Source of the DNA: CAYFFV01 sp964342695
GTDB lineage: Bacteria > Acidobacteriota > Vicinamibacteria > Vicinamibacterales > UBA8438
Assembly (NCBI GenBank): GCA_964342695.1
Contig: CAYFFV010000011.1
Span: forward strand, 16,086-80,085
Length of the DNA: 64,000 nucleotides
Direction of reading: 5' to 3'
In this document: one piece after another, positions 25,056-33,475 of the stretch
How the letters are laid out: every line of letters starts with the position of its first letter
Position numbering within the stretch: the stretch's first letter is position 1
Made by a program: the position numbers and the translations under genes
Notes under the pieces: generated by a model
Seen by the model: the letters and a program-made list of their open reading frames with translations, nothing else
Database searches by the model: none
Told to the model about the DNA's origin: nothing

Positions 25056-26348
25056 TCAGAGATCATGCCCAACGGACTCGGTCTCAACTTGAGCACCCAG
25101 TGCTTTCAGCCGCTCTACGACATTTGCGTAACCCCGCTCTACCGTTTCTAGAGGGCTAACTCGACTAACACCCTTAGCTGCAAGAGCCGCGGCGATGAGA
25201 GCCATCCCGGAACGAAGGTCTCTCGTATCTAAATCGCGCCCCTTCAGGCTTGATGGGCCATCTACAATCATGCGATGAGGATCGCACAAGAAAAGATTGC
25301 CTCCCATGCCGCTTAACTGCTCAAGAGCGAACAATCGAAGTTCATACATCCAATCATGCACAAGTGTTCGACCCTCAGCTTGGGTGGCCAATACACTGAT
25401 CAAACTAACCATGTCGCTCGGAAAACCTGGCCAAGGCGCAGTCGACACTTGTCGAACCCCTACAAGCTTAGAATTACCCACCATCAGACGCTCATCTTCA
25501 ACCGTAAGATTGACATTCATTTTAGATAGAATCGCAGTGACCGGCTCAAGCTCTTGACCAGAAACACCGCGAATCTCAAGTTCTCCACCCGTGACAGCCG
25601 CGAGAGTAGCCCAGCTTCCAGCTTCAATATAATCACCCCGAAGCACAGCTGAAGCACCACCGAGCCGCGCCCCCCCCGACACTCTTATAGTCGGAGTCCC
25701 ATCACCTTCTATGGAAACGCCCATAGATCTAAGAAATTGACATAAATCGACCACATGAGGCTCACATGCTGCATGACGAATTTCTGTTTCGCCCTTAGCC
25801 GCGGCCGCAGCTAAAATTGCAGTTTCTGTTCCGGTAACAGAGGCCTCCTCAAGATAAAAGGATGCTCCCTTCAACTCATCTGCAGTCTCAAACTCATGTG
25901 GCTCTTGTGAAACTTGGTGTGCACCCAGCGCTTGGAGTGCCTGGAGATGAGACGCTATCGTTCTTCGTGCAGGAAAATCACCGCCTGGAGGAGCGAGTCT
26001 CGCACGACCGACCCTAGCCAAAAGAGGACCAAATAGGAGAACCGATCCCCTTAACCTCCCAACAAGAACCGGGTCGGGTTCATAGGACGTAATATTTTCG
26101 CAAGAAATATCAAGCGTCGTCGATCCAACACCTTCGACAACCGCCCCTAAGCTTTGCAACAAAGCAACCATGACCTCTACGTCGCTAATGCGAGGAACAT
26201 TCCTCAATTGACAAGGTCCCCTCGTTAAAAGACAGGCTGCAAGCAACGGCAACGCAGCATTCTTATTCCCTTCGACCTCAATCACACCAGCTACGGCATG
26301 CCCTCCCTCGACCACAAGAGTCGTGACCCCCTCATTCTGTTGAGTCAT
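25056..26348 (-). CDS. murA: UDP-N-acetylglucosamine 1-carboxyvinyltransferase
   Basis: This 430-residue EPSP-synthase-fold enzyme catalyses the first committed step of peptidoglycan synthesis, transferring enolpyruvate from PEP to UDP-GlcNAc. Lys29-Asn30 in EGNKNAALPLLAA correspond to the conserved K22/N23, and the late GFPSDMVSLISVL carries the catalytic Asp. The mobile loop, which normally has Cys (PGGCxIGARP), reads APPGGDFPARRTIASHL, with Asp124 at the Cys115 position. Natural Asp variants are active and resist fosfomycin. It is the last gene of the leftward operon that starts at nagZ, 16 bases after murB. Confidence 0.95.
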   Translation of the reverse strand: MTQQNEGVTTLVVEGGHAVAGVIEVEGNKNAALPLLAACLLTRGPCQLRNVPRISDVEVMVALLQSLGAVVEGVGSTTLDISCENITSYEPDPVLVGRLRGSVLLFGPLLARVGRARLAPPGGDFPARRTIASHLQALQALGAHQVSQEPHEFETADELKGASFYLEEASVTGTETAILAAAAAKGETEIRHAACEPHVVDLCQFLRSMGVSIEGDGTPTIRVSGGARLGGASAVLRGDYIEAGSWATLAAVTGGELEIRGVSGQELEPVTAILSKMNVNLTVEDERLMVGNSKLVGVRQVSTAPWPGFPSDMVSLISVLATQAEGRTLVHDWMYELRLFALEQLSGMGGNLFLCDPHRMIVDGPSSLKGRDLDTRDLRSGMALIAAALAAKGVSRVSPLETVERGYANVVERLKALGAQVETESVGHDL

Positions 26349-26364
26349 CTTATTTATTCACTTC

Positions 26365-27312
26365 CTAAAATTCACCAAGATAGATAATCTCATCTCGAAG
26401 CGTAATACCGAATTTCTGAGACACCCTCTCACGACACTCCTCGATGAGCTCTCTAATTTCACTGGGTTTAACAACACCAGCACTAACAATAAAATTTCCG
26501 TGGACTTTTGAAACCAGTGCGTTCCCAACAGAGGAACCTTTTAGACCAGCCTTGTCAATTAGCGCACCGGCCGAACACGGAATTCCTGCGGGAATTTGAT
26601 CGAAAGATTGTTGCGGGTTTTGAAAAATACATCCCGCGCTCGGATAAGCAAGCGGCTGTGTTTGTTTTCTGAACTTTAATGATTTTCTAGCATTGAAGCG
26701 CAAGTCCGAAGCAGAAGCGTTTGTGCAAGAAAATTCAGCCCACAATATTGCCTCACCACTCTCCCGTAAACGGCTCTTATCATATGAGAGATCCAACGCC
26801 TCCGCATCCACTACTCGTTCAGCGCCTGCCCTCGAAACCAACCCAACACGCAAGAGTCGCTCACCAATCAGTCTGCCTCTAAAATGCGCATTCCCATGAA
26901 TTCCCCCTCCAACCGTACCAGGAGTACCGGCCCACATTTCTAAACCACCTAAACCTCGTTTAATCATCCACCGAATCAAACGATTTAGCGTGACTCCTGA
27001 ACTAGCACGAACTACCCCTGTTTTTTGTAAGGATATCTCTCCCCGAAAAATTCTAATTACCAGTCCACGAATCCCTTTCTCCCCAATCAGCACATTCGTT
27101 CCTCCACCTAAAAAAGTGACTGGAAGATGACGTTCGTAAGAGAATTGTACAGCCTTAACAACCTCCTCAAATGAACATGTATCAAGAAACCAGTCTGCAT
27201 TGCCACCCACACCAAAGCTAGTAAACTGGGAAAGACCCACAGAATGACGTACTCGATCTTGTCCAAACAATTGAGAAAAATCTTTTCCGAGGCTCACTAC
27301 ATTCTCATTCAT
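26365..27312 (-). CDS. murB: UDP-N-acetylenolpyruvoylglucosamine reductase
   Basis: About 315 residues from ATG at 27312 (a GTG at 27318 is the alternative). The FAD-linked enzyme reduces the MurA product to UDP-MurNAc with NADPH. Motifs are SFGVGGNADWFL, the FAD site VTFLGGGTNVLIGEKG, AGTPGTVGGGIHGNAH, the proton-donor region PSAGCIFQNP and the C-terminal FGITLRDEIIYLGE containing the catalytic Glu. At the proton-donor position usually held by Ser, this sequence has Cys in SAGCIF, a substitution found in some MurB branches. It lies directly upstream of murA. Confidence 0.94.
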   Translation of the reverse strand: MNENVVSLGKDFSQLFGQDRVRHSVGLSQFTSFGVGGNADWFLDTCSFEEVVKAVQFSYERHLPVTFLGGGTNVLIGEKGIRGLVIRIFRGEISLQKTGVVRASSGVTLNRLIRWMIKRGLGGLEMWAGTPGTVGGGIHGNAHFRGRLIGERLLRVGLVSRAGAERVVDAEALDLSYDKSRLRESGEAILWAEFSCTNASASDLRFNARKSLKFRKQTQPLAYPSAGCIFQNPQQSFDQIPAGIPCSAGALIDKAGLKGSSVGNALVSKVHGNFIVSAGVVKPSEIRELIEECRERVSQKFGITLRDEIIYLGEF

Positions 27313-27335
27313 CGCCACTTCACTATTTTTAGGTT

Positions 27336-28259
27336 TTAAGACTCAACCAGTAATGCACGCTCCTGCCTAATCAATTCCGTAAAAGCCTTTTCATAGGTAA
27401 CAATTTCAAACTGAATGGCATCCCCAGGTGAGCGTTGAGCCAAAATTGGAATATCGGCTGAAATCACAGTCGCAATTACAGGATATCCGCCCGTCGTCTG
27501 ATGATCCACCATGAGAATGATCGGCTCTCCCCTTTTCGGCAGTTGTATCGTTCCAGTCACAATCGCACTCGAAAACCATTTTTCATATTTCAACCTTGCA
27601 ATGGGGCTGCCAAGCAACCGGTAACCCATTCGATCTGATTTTGTGCTCATAGTAAAAAGACCTGCTGTCATGGCGGACAGCGCATCACTTTCTCGATTAA
27701 AAAATAAATTTCCAACTATTCTGATACTCCGCTTTGCACAGCACACATTCTCTTTTGGGAATCGCCTGACACCAAGCTTCACGCGAACTCCTGCGTCACG
27801 ACCGATTGTCAGTTTATCGCCCGCTTTAACAGCTCTTCCTGATAGACCACCGAGTCCGGCACCTAAATGAGTGGACCGACTTCCGAGGACACTGGGAACA
27901 TTTATTCCACCAGAAAATGAAATGTAGGACCGCGCACCATTTCGACGTTTTCCAAACTTTAGACATGTTCCTGAACGAGCTTCAATCGCTGTGTTCATAG
28001 GAATCTTCTTCCCGTCAAGAGTCAAATCAAATTCGGCGCCTGTCACTCCAAACACCAGATCGCGCTCAAAAAATATTCGTGGTCCTGTGAAGGCAACTTC
28101 GAGAGCCGTACAACCATCATGATTTCCGACTATGAGATTAGCGAGTCGATGAGAAAATCTGTCCATCGGTCCAGATACAGGAACGCCAAATCGTTGATAT
28201 CCCCATCTCCCTTTATCCTGGATAGTTGTCGAAAAACCTGGTTCTAAAATGTGGATCAC
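27336..28259 (-). CDS. pxpC: 5-oxoprolinase subunit C / KipA-type carboxyltransferase-like protein
   Basis: This 307-residue protein is of the biotin-dependent carboxyltransferase-like (KipA, allophanate hydrolase subunit 2-like) family. It starts with the family signature HILEPGFSTTIQDKGRWGYQRFGVPVSGPMD and contains LEVAFTGPRI, SGGINVPSVLGSRSTHLGAGLGG, DRMGYRLLG and MVDHQTTGGYPVIA. With PxpA and PxpB it forms the ATP-dependent 5-oxoprolinase that returns pyroglutamate to glutamate. The GTG start lies one base after the pxpB stop. No pxpA (LamB/YcsF family) gene is in the window. In Bacillus the homologue KipA counters the kinase inhibitor KipI, so a regulatory role is an alternative. Confidence 0.9.
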   Translation of the reverse strand: MIHILEPGFSTTIQDKGRWGYQRFGVPVSGPMDRFSHRLANLIVGNHDGCTALEVAFTGPRIFFERDLVFGVTGAEFDLTLDGKKIPMNTAIEARSGTCLKFGKRRNGARSYISFSGGINVPSVLGSRSTHLGAGLGGLSGRAVKAGDKLTIGRDAGVRVKLGVRRFPKENVCCAKRSIRIVGNLFFNRESDALSAMTAGLFTMSTKSDRMGYRLLGSPIARLKYEKWFSSAIVTGTIQLPKRGEPIILMVDHQTTGGYPVIATVISADIPILAQRSPGDAIQFEIVTYEKAFTELIRQERALLVES

Positions 28260-28260
28260 C

Positions 28261-28953
28261 TTATTTTTTTCCCCGGAACGAACAATACTCGTCCTCAGTC
28301 ACAGATTTAAACTTCACATTATCACCAACGTGAAAAAAAAATGGGTCTGGCGCGTCTAGATCAAATAGATCAACAAGACACCTACCGATAATATGCCAAC
28401 CACCAGGAGAATCCACCGGATATACACCCGTAAAATTGTCAGCGATACCGACTGAACCCTTCTCAACTCGCAACCGTGGATATTCTTTTCGAGGAGCCGA
28501 AACTTCTGAATCACTGGCACCCATATAAGGAAACCCAGGAAGAAAGCCAATCATGTAGACCCTATAGACTGGCTTCTGATGCCTTGCGATTACCTCCTCT
28601 TCGCTACAGCATAAATATTCCGCCACCTCCGCTAAGTCCGGTCCATAGAGGCCTCCATAACACACGGAAACCGTCAATTCTCGACCTATTTTTTCTGCAG
28701 AAGATTGCGTACCGGCAGCATTCTCAAGCGCCGACACGATTCTTTGAACATCAGTTGCAAGCGGATCAAAAAAAATAGTTACAGTGCGGAGTCCCTCAAC
28801 GACATCGAGCACGCCAGTATGATTCTGGACGCGCACACATTCGCCAACAAAAACGACGCATCCGTTAATCTCATAACTTGGCTCGCCCTCGTATTCCAAA
28901 ACAACTGCGGAATCACCTTGGCGGAACACTCGAAATTTTTGATTCCGAACCAC
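28261..28953 (-). CDS. pxpB: 5-oxoprolinase subunit B / KipI-like protein
   Basis: This 230-residue protein belongs to the KipI/allophanate hydrolase subunit 1 family. It has FRVFRQGDSAVVLEY at the N-terminus, GLRTVTIFFDP, the central LTVSVCYGGLYGPDLAEVAEYL, and the strongly conserved YRVYMIGFLPGFPYMG and SVGIADNFTGVYPVDSPGGW. With PxpC it makes the ATPase part of 5-oxoprolinase. It starts with GTG seven bases after the mpl stop. Its place between mpl and murB is the unusual point: peptidoglycan peptide recycling releases glutamate-containing peptides and could generate pyroglutamate. Confidence 0.92.
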   Translation of the reverse strand: MVRNQKFRVFRQGDSAVVLEYEGEPSYEINGCVVFVGECVRVQNHTGVLDVVEGLRTVTIFFDPLATDVQRIVSALENAAGTQSSAEKIGRELTVSVCYGGLYGPDLAEVAEYLCCSEEEVIARHQKPVYRVYMIGFLPGFPYMGASDSEVSAPRKEYPRLRVEKGSVGIADNFTGVYPVDSPGGWHIIGRCLVDLFDLDAPDPFFFHVGDNVKFKSVTEDEYCSFRGKK

Positions 28954-28960
28954 AACTTTC

Positions 28961-30358
28961 TTATACGACCTCGGACAATCGATCTAACAACAAGTTGTGT
29001 ATGCCTCCAAAATCCCCATTAGACATAATGACAACACAATCATCTTCCCTTACATCCTTCAGCACAAGTTCAATGATCGCACTAACACCGGAGATATGAT
29101 AAGCGTCCGCTCCTTTATCACAGAGATCCGCCACCAGCTGCTTTTCAGATAATCTCTCATCTTCTGGCAGCGAAGACCGATACACCTCTGAAATTATTAC
29201 TTTATCGGCGTAAAGAAATGATGAGGCAAAATCTTTTTGAAAAATTTTTCGACAGGCCGTTGCCGAACGCGGCTCAAATATCGCCCATATTCGTCCATCA
29301 TTTAAAGACGACCTAAGCCCCCTCAAGGTCTCGCGGACAGCAGTCGGATGATGAGCGAAATCGTCGTAAACAGTGACACCTCCTACTACGCCACGCACTT
29401 CAAGGCGCCGTTTTACTCCAGCAAACCTACGAAGCGCCTTAATAGCCTCCTGCAAGTCTGAGCCCGCATGATCTGCTGCGGCAAGAGCGGCGAGACCATT
29501 CCGCACGTTAAAATCTCCTACTAGTGGAAGTTCAACTTCACCTAATTTTTCACCTCGCCGCCGTAAATCAAATTTTGTAGACTCCTGTCCATGATGCACG
29601 TTCTCGGGATGCCAATCTGCATCCTTCGCGAAACCAAAGGTTTCGACAGGACAATTTGAATATTTTTTCAAATCTTTGGACTGTTCATCATCAGCCGACA
29701 ATAACAAACGTCCACTCCTAGGAAGTAAATCAACCAGACGTATAAAAGCCAAGCGAATCTCTTGCAGATTCCCATAGATATCCCCATGATCAAATTCAAT
29801 GCCATTGACAACAAGCGTCCGCGGTAAATACTTTAAAAACTTTGCAGTTTTATCAAAAAAGGCACTGTCATATTCATCGCCTTCAATGACAAAAAACTTT
29901 CCGATTCCCAATTTCCCACTTAAATTAAAGTTTTTTGAGACGCCGCCAATCAGAAAACTCGGGTCCAAGCCAGTCTCTGACAAAAGCCAAGCAGTCATAA
30001 ATGAGGTCGTCGTCTTTCCGTGAGTACCCGCAATCACAATAGGATGCTGATTCCACAAAAATATGTCGCGGACAAGTTCTGGCAAGGAGCAATATCGCAA
30101 ACCCATCTCAAGAACGTATTCAACCTCAGGATTCCCTCGTGAAACTGAATTTCCAATCACAACAAGATCTGCATCATCAGGTATATTTTCTTTGCGGTAC
30201 CCAACGACAACCTCAATGCCAGAATCAAAAAGCACCTCGCTCATTGGGGGATAAAAATTCTTATCGGAACCCGAGATTAATACACCACGCTGCTTCAACA
30301 AAACAGCAACGGTAGCCATCGCAGTGCCACAGATTCCAATCAGATGGACAGTCTTCAC
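28961..30358 (-). CDS. mpl: UDP-MurNAc:tripeptide ligase (murein peptide ligase)
   Basis: This 465-residue Mur ligase family enzyme joins recycled L-Ala-gamma-D-Glu-mDAP to UDP-MurNAc. It starts with the dinucleotide-like HLIGICGTAMATVAVLL, characteristic of Mpl/MurC, has the ATP site VIAGTHGKTTTSF (P-loop at 111-118) and continues with NFNLSGKLGIGKFFVIEGDEYDSAFFDKT, the EGDEYDSAFFDK motif being diagnostic of Mpl. The C-terminal domain contains GVKRRLEVRG and VYDDFAHHPTAVRETL. The GTG start overlaps the ldcA stop by four bases. Neighbours ldcA and nagZ act earlier in the same recycling pathway. MurC would be the alternative, but the EGDEYDSA motif argues against it. Confidence 0.93.
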   Translation of the reverse strand: MKTVHLIGICGTAMATVAVLLKQRGVLISGSDKNFYPPMSEVLFDSGIEVVVGYRKENIPDDADLVVIGNSVSRGNPEVEYVLEMGLRYCSLPELVRDIFLWNQHPIVIAGTHGKTTTSFMTAWLLSETGLDPSFLIGGVSKNFNLSGKLGIGKFFVIEGDEYDSAFFDKTAKFLKYLPRTLVVNGIEFDHGDIYGNLQEIRLAFIRLVDLLPRSGRLLLSADDEQSKDLKKYSNCPVETFGFAKDADWHPENVHHGQESTKFDLRRRGEKLGEVELPLVGDFNVRNGLAALAAADHAGSDLQEAIKALRRFAGVKRRLEVRGVVGGVTVYDDFAHHPTAVRETLRGLRSSLNDGRIWAIFEPRSATACRKIFQKDFASSFLYADKVIISEVYRSSLPEDERLSEKQLVADLCDKGADAYHISGVSAIIELVLKDVREDDCVVIMSNGDFGGIHNLLLDRLSEVV

Positions 30359-31281
30359 GTTACCGCAGCCTCTTCAACGACGATTCCCGCGTGAGAACCA
30401 GTTTTAACAGTAACATCGACACCAAATGGAAGCGTTATGGTCGGTCCGGTCGTGTGACCGGATGGAAATCCATACAAGACTGGACCAGAAAAATCATCAA
30501 ACACTCTCAAAATGACGCTACGAACATCATTACAATCAACTTCTTGACAGTCAGGAAACTCTCCGAAGACAACCGCAGAAGCCCGCTTAAGCAAACCAGA
30601 TTGCTTTAATTGAATCAACATTCGATCAACCCTGTATGGTCGCTCGCCAATATCATCCAAGAACAAGACATAACCGTCCGGAGGATCAAACTCATACGGC
30701 GTCCCTAAGGACGCTAACAGCTGTGTCAAAGTCCCACCCAGCAAGACACCCGTGTTTTCTCCACTCTTTAATGTTTCGATTCCCGATGAAAAAATTTCCC
30801 CTACAGGAGTCCTGCTCGTCAGCGCCTTAATTAGTGAGTCTTTGTCGTACCCCACACTCCCTCGGGCGAAGTTCATCATCATAGGACCATGAAAACAAGT
30901 CACACCACAATAATTTGTAAGATAGACCAACAGACTCGTTAAATCACTAAAACCAACAAACACTTTCCGCTTCTTTCGAATCTCTGAACTCTTTAATAGC
31001 GGTAAAATCTCGGCACTTCCATAACCACCACGAGTCGCGAAGACAGCTTTGATATCCGGATCACTCCAAGCCTTTCTAAATGCCTCAGCCCGATAAGGCG
31101 CTGAACCAGCAAAGAAACCTTCACCCACAAAAATACCCTCATCAAAAACCGGAATAAATCCTAATTCCCTAAGTTCATCGATCCCCTGAAGTGTCACACT
31201 CCGATCACAAGGACTCGCAGGTGACAGAACCGCGACTCGGTCCCCAGCTCCTACCGCACACGGCTTACAAAAGTTCGTCAT
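30355..31281 (-). CDS. ldcA: LD-carboxypeptidase (peptidase family S66)
   Basis: This 308-residue protein should cut the terminal D-Ala from tetrapeptides during murein recycling. The S66 triad is visible: Ser112 in FVGFSDLTSLL, Glu213 in FLDDIGERPYRVD and His276 in GFPSGHTTGP. The opening GDRVAVLSPASP and the ATRGGYGSAEILPLL segment are typical. The start ATG shares one base with the nagZ stop (TGATG), and the stop overlaps mpl, so nagZ-ldcA-mpl are tightly coupled. Immunity-type MccF proteases share this fold, but the context supports a recycling role. Confidence 0.93.
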   Translation of the reverse strand: MTNFCKPCAVGAGDRVAVLSPASPCDRSVTLQGIDELRELGFIPVFDEGIFVGEGFFAGSAPYRAEAFRKAWSDPDIKAVFATRGGYGSAEILPLLKSSEIRKKRKVFVGFSDLTSLLVYLTNYCGVTCFHGPMMMNFARGSVGYDKDSLIKALTSRTPVGEIFSSGIETLKSGENTGVLLGGTLTQLLASLGTPYEFDPPDGYVLFLDDIGERPYRVDRMLIQLKQSGLLKRASAVVFGEFPDCQEVDCNDVRSVILRVFDDFSGPVLYGFPSGHTTGPTITLPFGVDVTVKTGSHAGIVVEEAAVT

Positions 31282-32375
31282 CAGATCAATCTTTCAATTT
31301 CAGCGGCAAGATTCCTGTGTTCCTCAGAACCTATCAGGCCATTTAATGTTTCCATAGTAATGAGGGACTCTCCCCTTACTTCTTTAAGAAAGAGCGATTT
31401 AACAAACTCCTGCCGCGAAAGAGCTTCCTCAAGTCTGTGCCGAGTTATTACATTTTTCTCCACTGCATCTATCAACCTCTCAATAACAGAAATATGTAAA
31501 TCAACATCTTCGCCGCACAGTAAGATCATGTCACAACCTGCTACAATCGCCTCTACCGCCGCATCCTCTACCGACCGGATACCAGTAATAGCTTTCATCT
31601 CCATATCATCAGAAATAAGCAATCCTTTAAAACCGAGATCCTCTCTCAGAACATCGGTGAGAAGTATCTTGGACAAGGTGGCCGGTGCCACGTCATCAAT
31701 ATTTTTATAAATGACGTGCGCAGTCATCATCGTCGCCAAGCCAGAGGCAGAAGCAACGCGAAATGGTTGCATCTCGATCTGCGCTAGATCCTCTCGAGAC
31801 TTATAAACAACAGGCAAATCAAAATGCGAGTCACATACAGTGTCACCATGGCCAGGAAAATGCTTTCCACAGGCCGCGACACCCCCCTCCTGCAAACCTT
31901 CAATAACGGCCATTCCAAGACGAGACACTCGCTCGACCCGATCCGAAAATGCCCTGTCACCAATGACAGGATTCTCTGGATTTGTGTTTACGTCTAAGAC
32001 AGGAGCATAGTTCAGGGTTATCCCCACTGCGCTTAACTCTCGAGCTAGCGCTTGAGAAAAACGTCTAGCCAAATCGACATCCACAGAATGTCCTAAAGTC
32101 GACATCGGAGGCCAACAAGTGAATGGCGCACCTAGACGAGCCACCCTTCCTCCTTCTTGATCAATACTGACCCAAGGGGGCCATTCTGTGGAGAGACTAA
32201 CCGCTTCTCGCGAAAGACTAGCCACCTGAAACGGCGACTCGACATTTCTGTCAAATAAAATTATTCCTCCCAAATCATAATTTTTGACAATAGATCTCAG
32301 TTCTAACGTGACAGAGTGACCTGAAAATCCTAAAACAACCAACTTCCCAATCATGTTGTGAATATGCTTAGACAT
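31281..32375 (-). CDS. nagZ: Beta-N-acetylhexosaminidase (glycoside hydrolase family 3)
   Basis: About 364 residues from ATG at 32375. The enzyme removes GlcNAc from GlcNAc-anhydroMurNAc peptides in the cytoplasm. Diagnostic motifs are DLGGIILFDRNVESP, VSIDQEGGRVARL, LNYAPVLDVNTNPENPVIGDRAF, the KHFPGHGDT motif at 171-179 and the nucleophile-bearing GLLISDDMEMKAI. No signal peptide is seen, consistent with cytosolic recycling. The frame is open to 32468, which would overlap the divergent kinase gene; 32375 has AGAGG upstream and starts directly before the barrel. It is the first gene of the seven-gene recycling and synthesis operon. Confidence 0.93.
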   Translation of the reverse strand: MSKHIHNMIGKLVVLGFSGHSVTLELRSIVKNYDLGGIILFDRNVESPFQVASLSREAVSLSTEWPPWVSIDQEGGRVARLGAPFTCWPPMSTLGHSVDVDLARRFSQALARELSAVGITLNYAPVLDVNTNPENPVIGDRAFSDRVERVSRLGMAVIEGLQEGGVAACGKHFPGHGDTVCDSHFDLPVVYKSREDLAQIEMQPFRVASASGLATMMTAHVIYKNIDDVAPATLSKILLTDVLREDLGFKGLLISDDMEMKAITGIRSVEDAAVEAIVAGCDMILLCGEDVDLHISVIERLIDAVEKNVITRHRLEEALSRQEFVKSLFLKEVRGESLITMETLNGLIGSEEHRNLAAEIERLI

Positions 32376-32440
32376 AGCACTCTGGCCTCTTATATAACGG
32401 CTCTTATAAACGAGAAGAGTCACCCCTTCGTTAGAGCCAT

Positions 32441-32446
32441 TATAAT
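32441..32446 (+). promoter_or_regulatory. Candidate -10 box (TATAAT) for a leaderless kinase transcript
   Basis: A perfect TATAAT ends six bases before the GTG at 32453. If used, transcription would begin at or next to the start codon, giving a leaderless message; this fits with the absence of a Shine-Dalgarno sequence. The -35 region is not convincing. Confidence 0.4.
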
Positions 32447-32452
32447 CTCTCC

Positions 32453-33448
32453 GTGCATATCCACTCATCTGCTCCTACACGAATCGATCTAGCTGGTGGA
32501 ACACTCGATATTTGGCCACTTTATCTCTATCACTCTAACGCCCAGACCTTAAATGCAGCAATCACCATACGCGCAGTCTGTGAAATCACTGATTTCGATG
32601 GGGAAGGCATAAAGGTAATCTCTGAAGACACACAATTTGAACGCGAATACTCGCATTGGTCTGACCTCAACAAATTCAAAACTCCCGAGCTCTTAAGAGA
32701 GGCTCTATGTCATTTTGAGCCTAAACATTTAAAAATCACAACTCGCTCACAGTCCCCAGTAGGTGCCGGGCTGGCTGGCTCTTCTGCGATGTGCATAGCA
32801 ATTTGTGGGGCTCTTGCAAGATGGAGCAAACAAGAAGTACCAACGGACAAACTGATGACACTAGCGATGAATTTAGAGGCCAAAGTGCTCGGAGTTCCTT
32901 CAGGAGTGCAAGATTACAGACCGGCCGTCTACGGGGGAATCGCCAGCATCGAGTTGACAGCGAGTGGCGTTAACCGAGTCAAACTGTCAGTTGATCCAAT
33001 GGAGTTAAGCAAACGAATTGTATTGGTCTACACAGGGCAGTCTCGAAATTCTGGCATCAACAACTGGGAGGTCACTAAAAAAAGAATAGACGGTGACTTG
33101 CACATCACCAATTGTTTCAATCTAATACGTGACACAACCCTTAATCTTCGTTCCGCCCTTGATTCACAGGACTGGAATAAAGTCGGGCAACTCATCAACA
33201 GAGAGTGGGAGCTTAGAAAGCAGTTGGCACCCAGCGTCACGACTCATAGAATCGACGAACTAATAAAATGTGGACGAGATGGAGGTGCTCTCGCCGCAAA
33301 AGTATGTGGAGCAGGAGGCGGCGGCTGCATCTTATTCCTGACTGAGCCAACAAACGTTTCACACCTCAAACATGTTCTCAGATCACAAGACGTAAGAGTT
33401 CTTGAGGCTAAGGTCGATTCCGAGGGACTCAAAATAAAATCTGACTAG
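32453..33448 (+). CDS. GHMP-family sugar kinase
   Basis: This 331-residue protein is a GHMP superfamily kinase with the ATP-binding motif SPVGAGLAGSSAM at about 101-113. The start APTRIDLAGGTLDIWPLYLYH resembles HddA-type heptose kinases and galactokinase-like proteins, and the end KVCGAGGGGCILFL closes the fold. GHMP kinases phosphorylate sugars, mevalonate or homoserine; the LAGGTLD motif suggests a sugar. It uses GTG and sits divergent to nagZ, so a role in re-phosphorylating a recycled amino sugar or heptose is possible but only contextual. A small unknown gene follows after 27 bases. Confidence 0.88.
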   Translation: MHIHSSAPTRIDLAGGTLDIWPLYLYHSNAQTLNAAITIRAVCEITDFDGEGIKVISEDTQFEREYSHWSDLNKFKTPELLREALCHFEPKHLKITTRSQSPVGAGLAGSSAMCIAICGALARWSKQEVPTDKLMTLAMNLEAKVLGVPSGVQDYRPAVYGGIASIELTASGVNRVKLSVDPMELSKRIVLVYTGQSRNSGINNWEVTKKRIDGDLHITNCFNLIRDTTLNLRSALDSQDWNKVGQLINREWELRKQLAPSVTTHRIDELIKCGRDGGALAAKVCGAGGGGCILFLTEPTNVSHLKHVLRSQDVRVLEAKVDSEGLKIKSD

Positions 33449-33475
33449 GTTCTTTACAACTGCAGGTTATTCATA

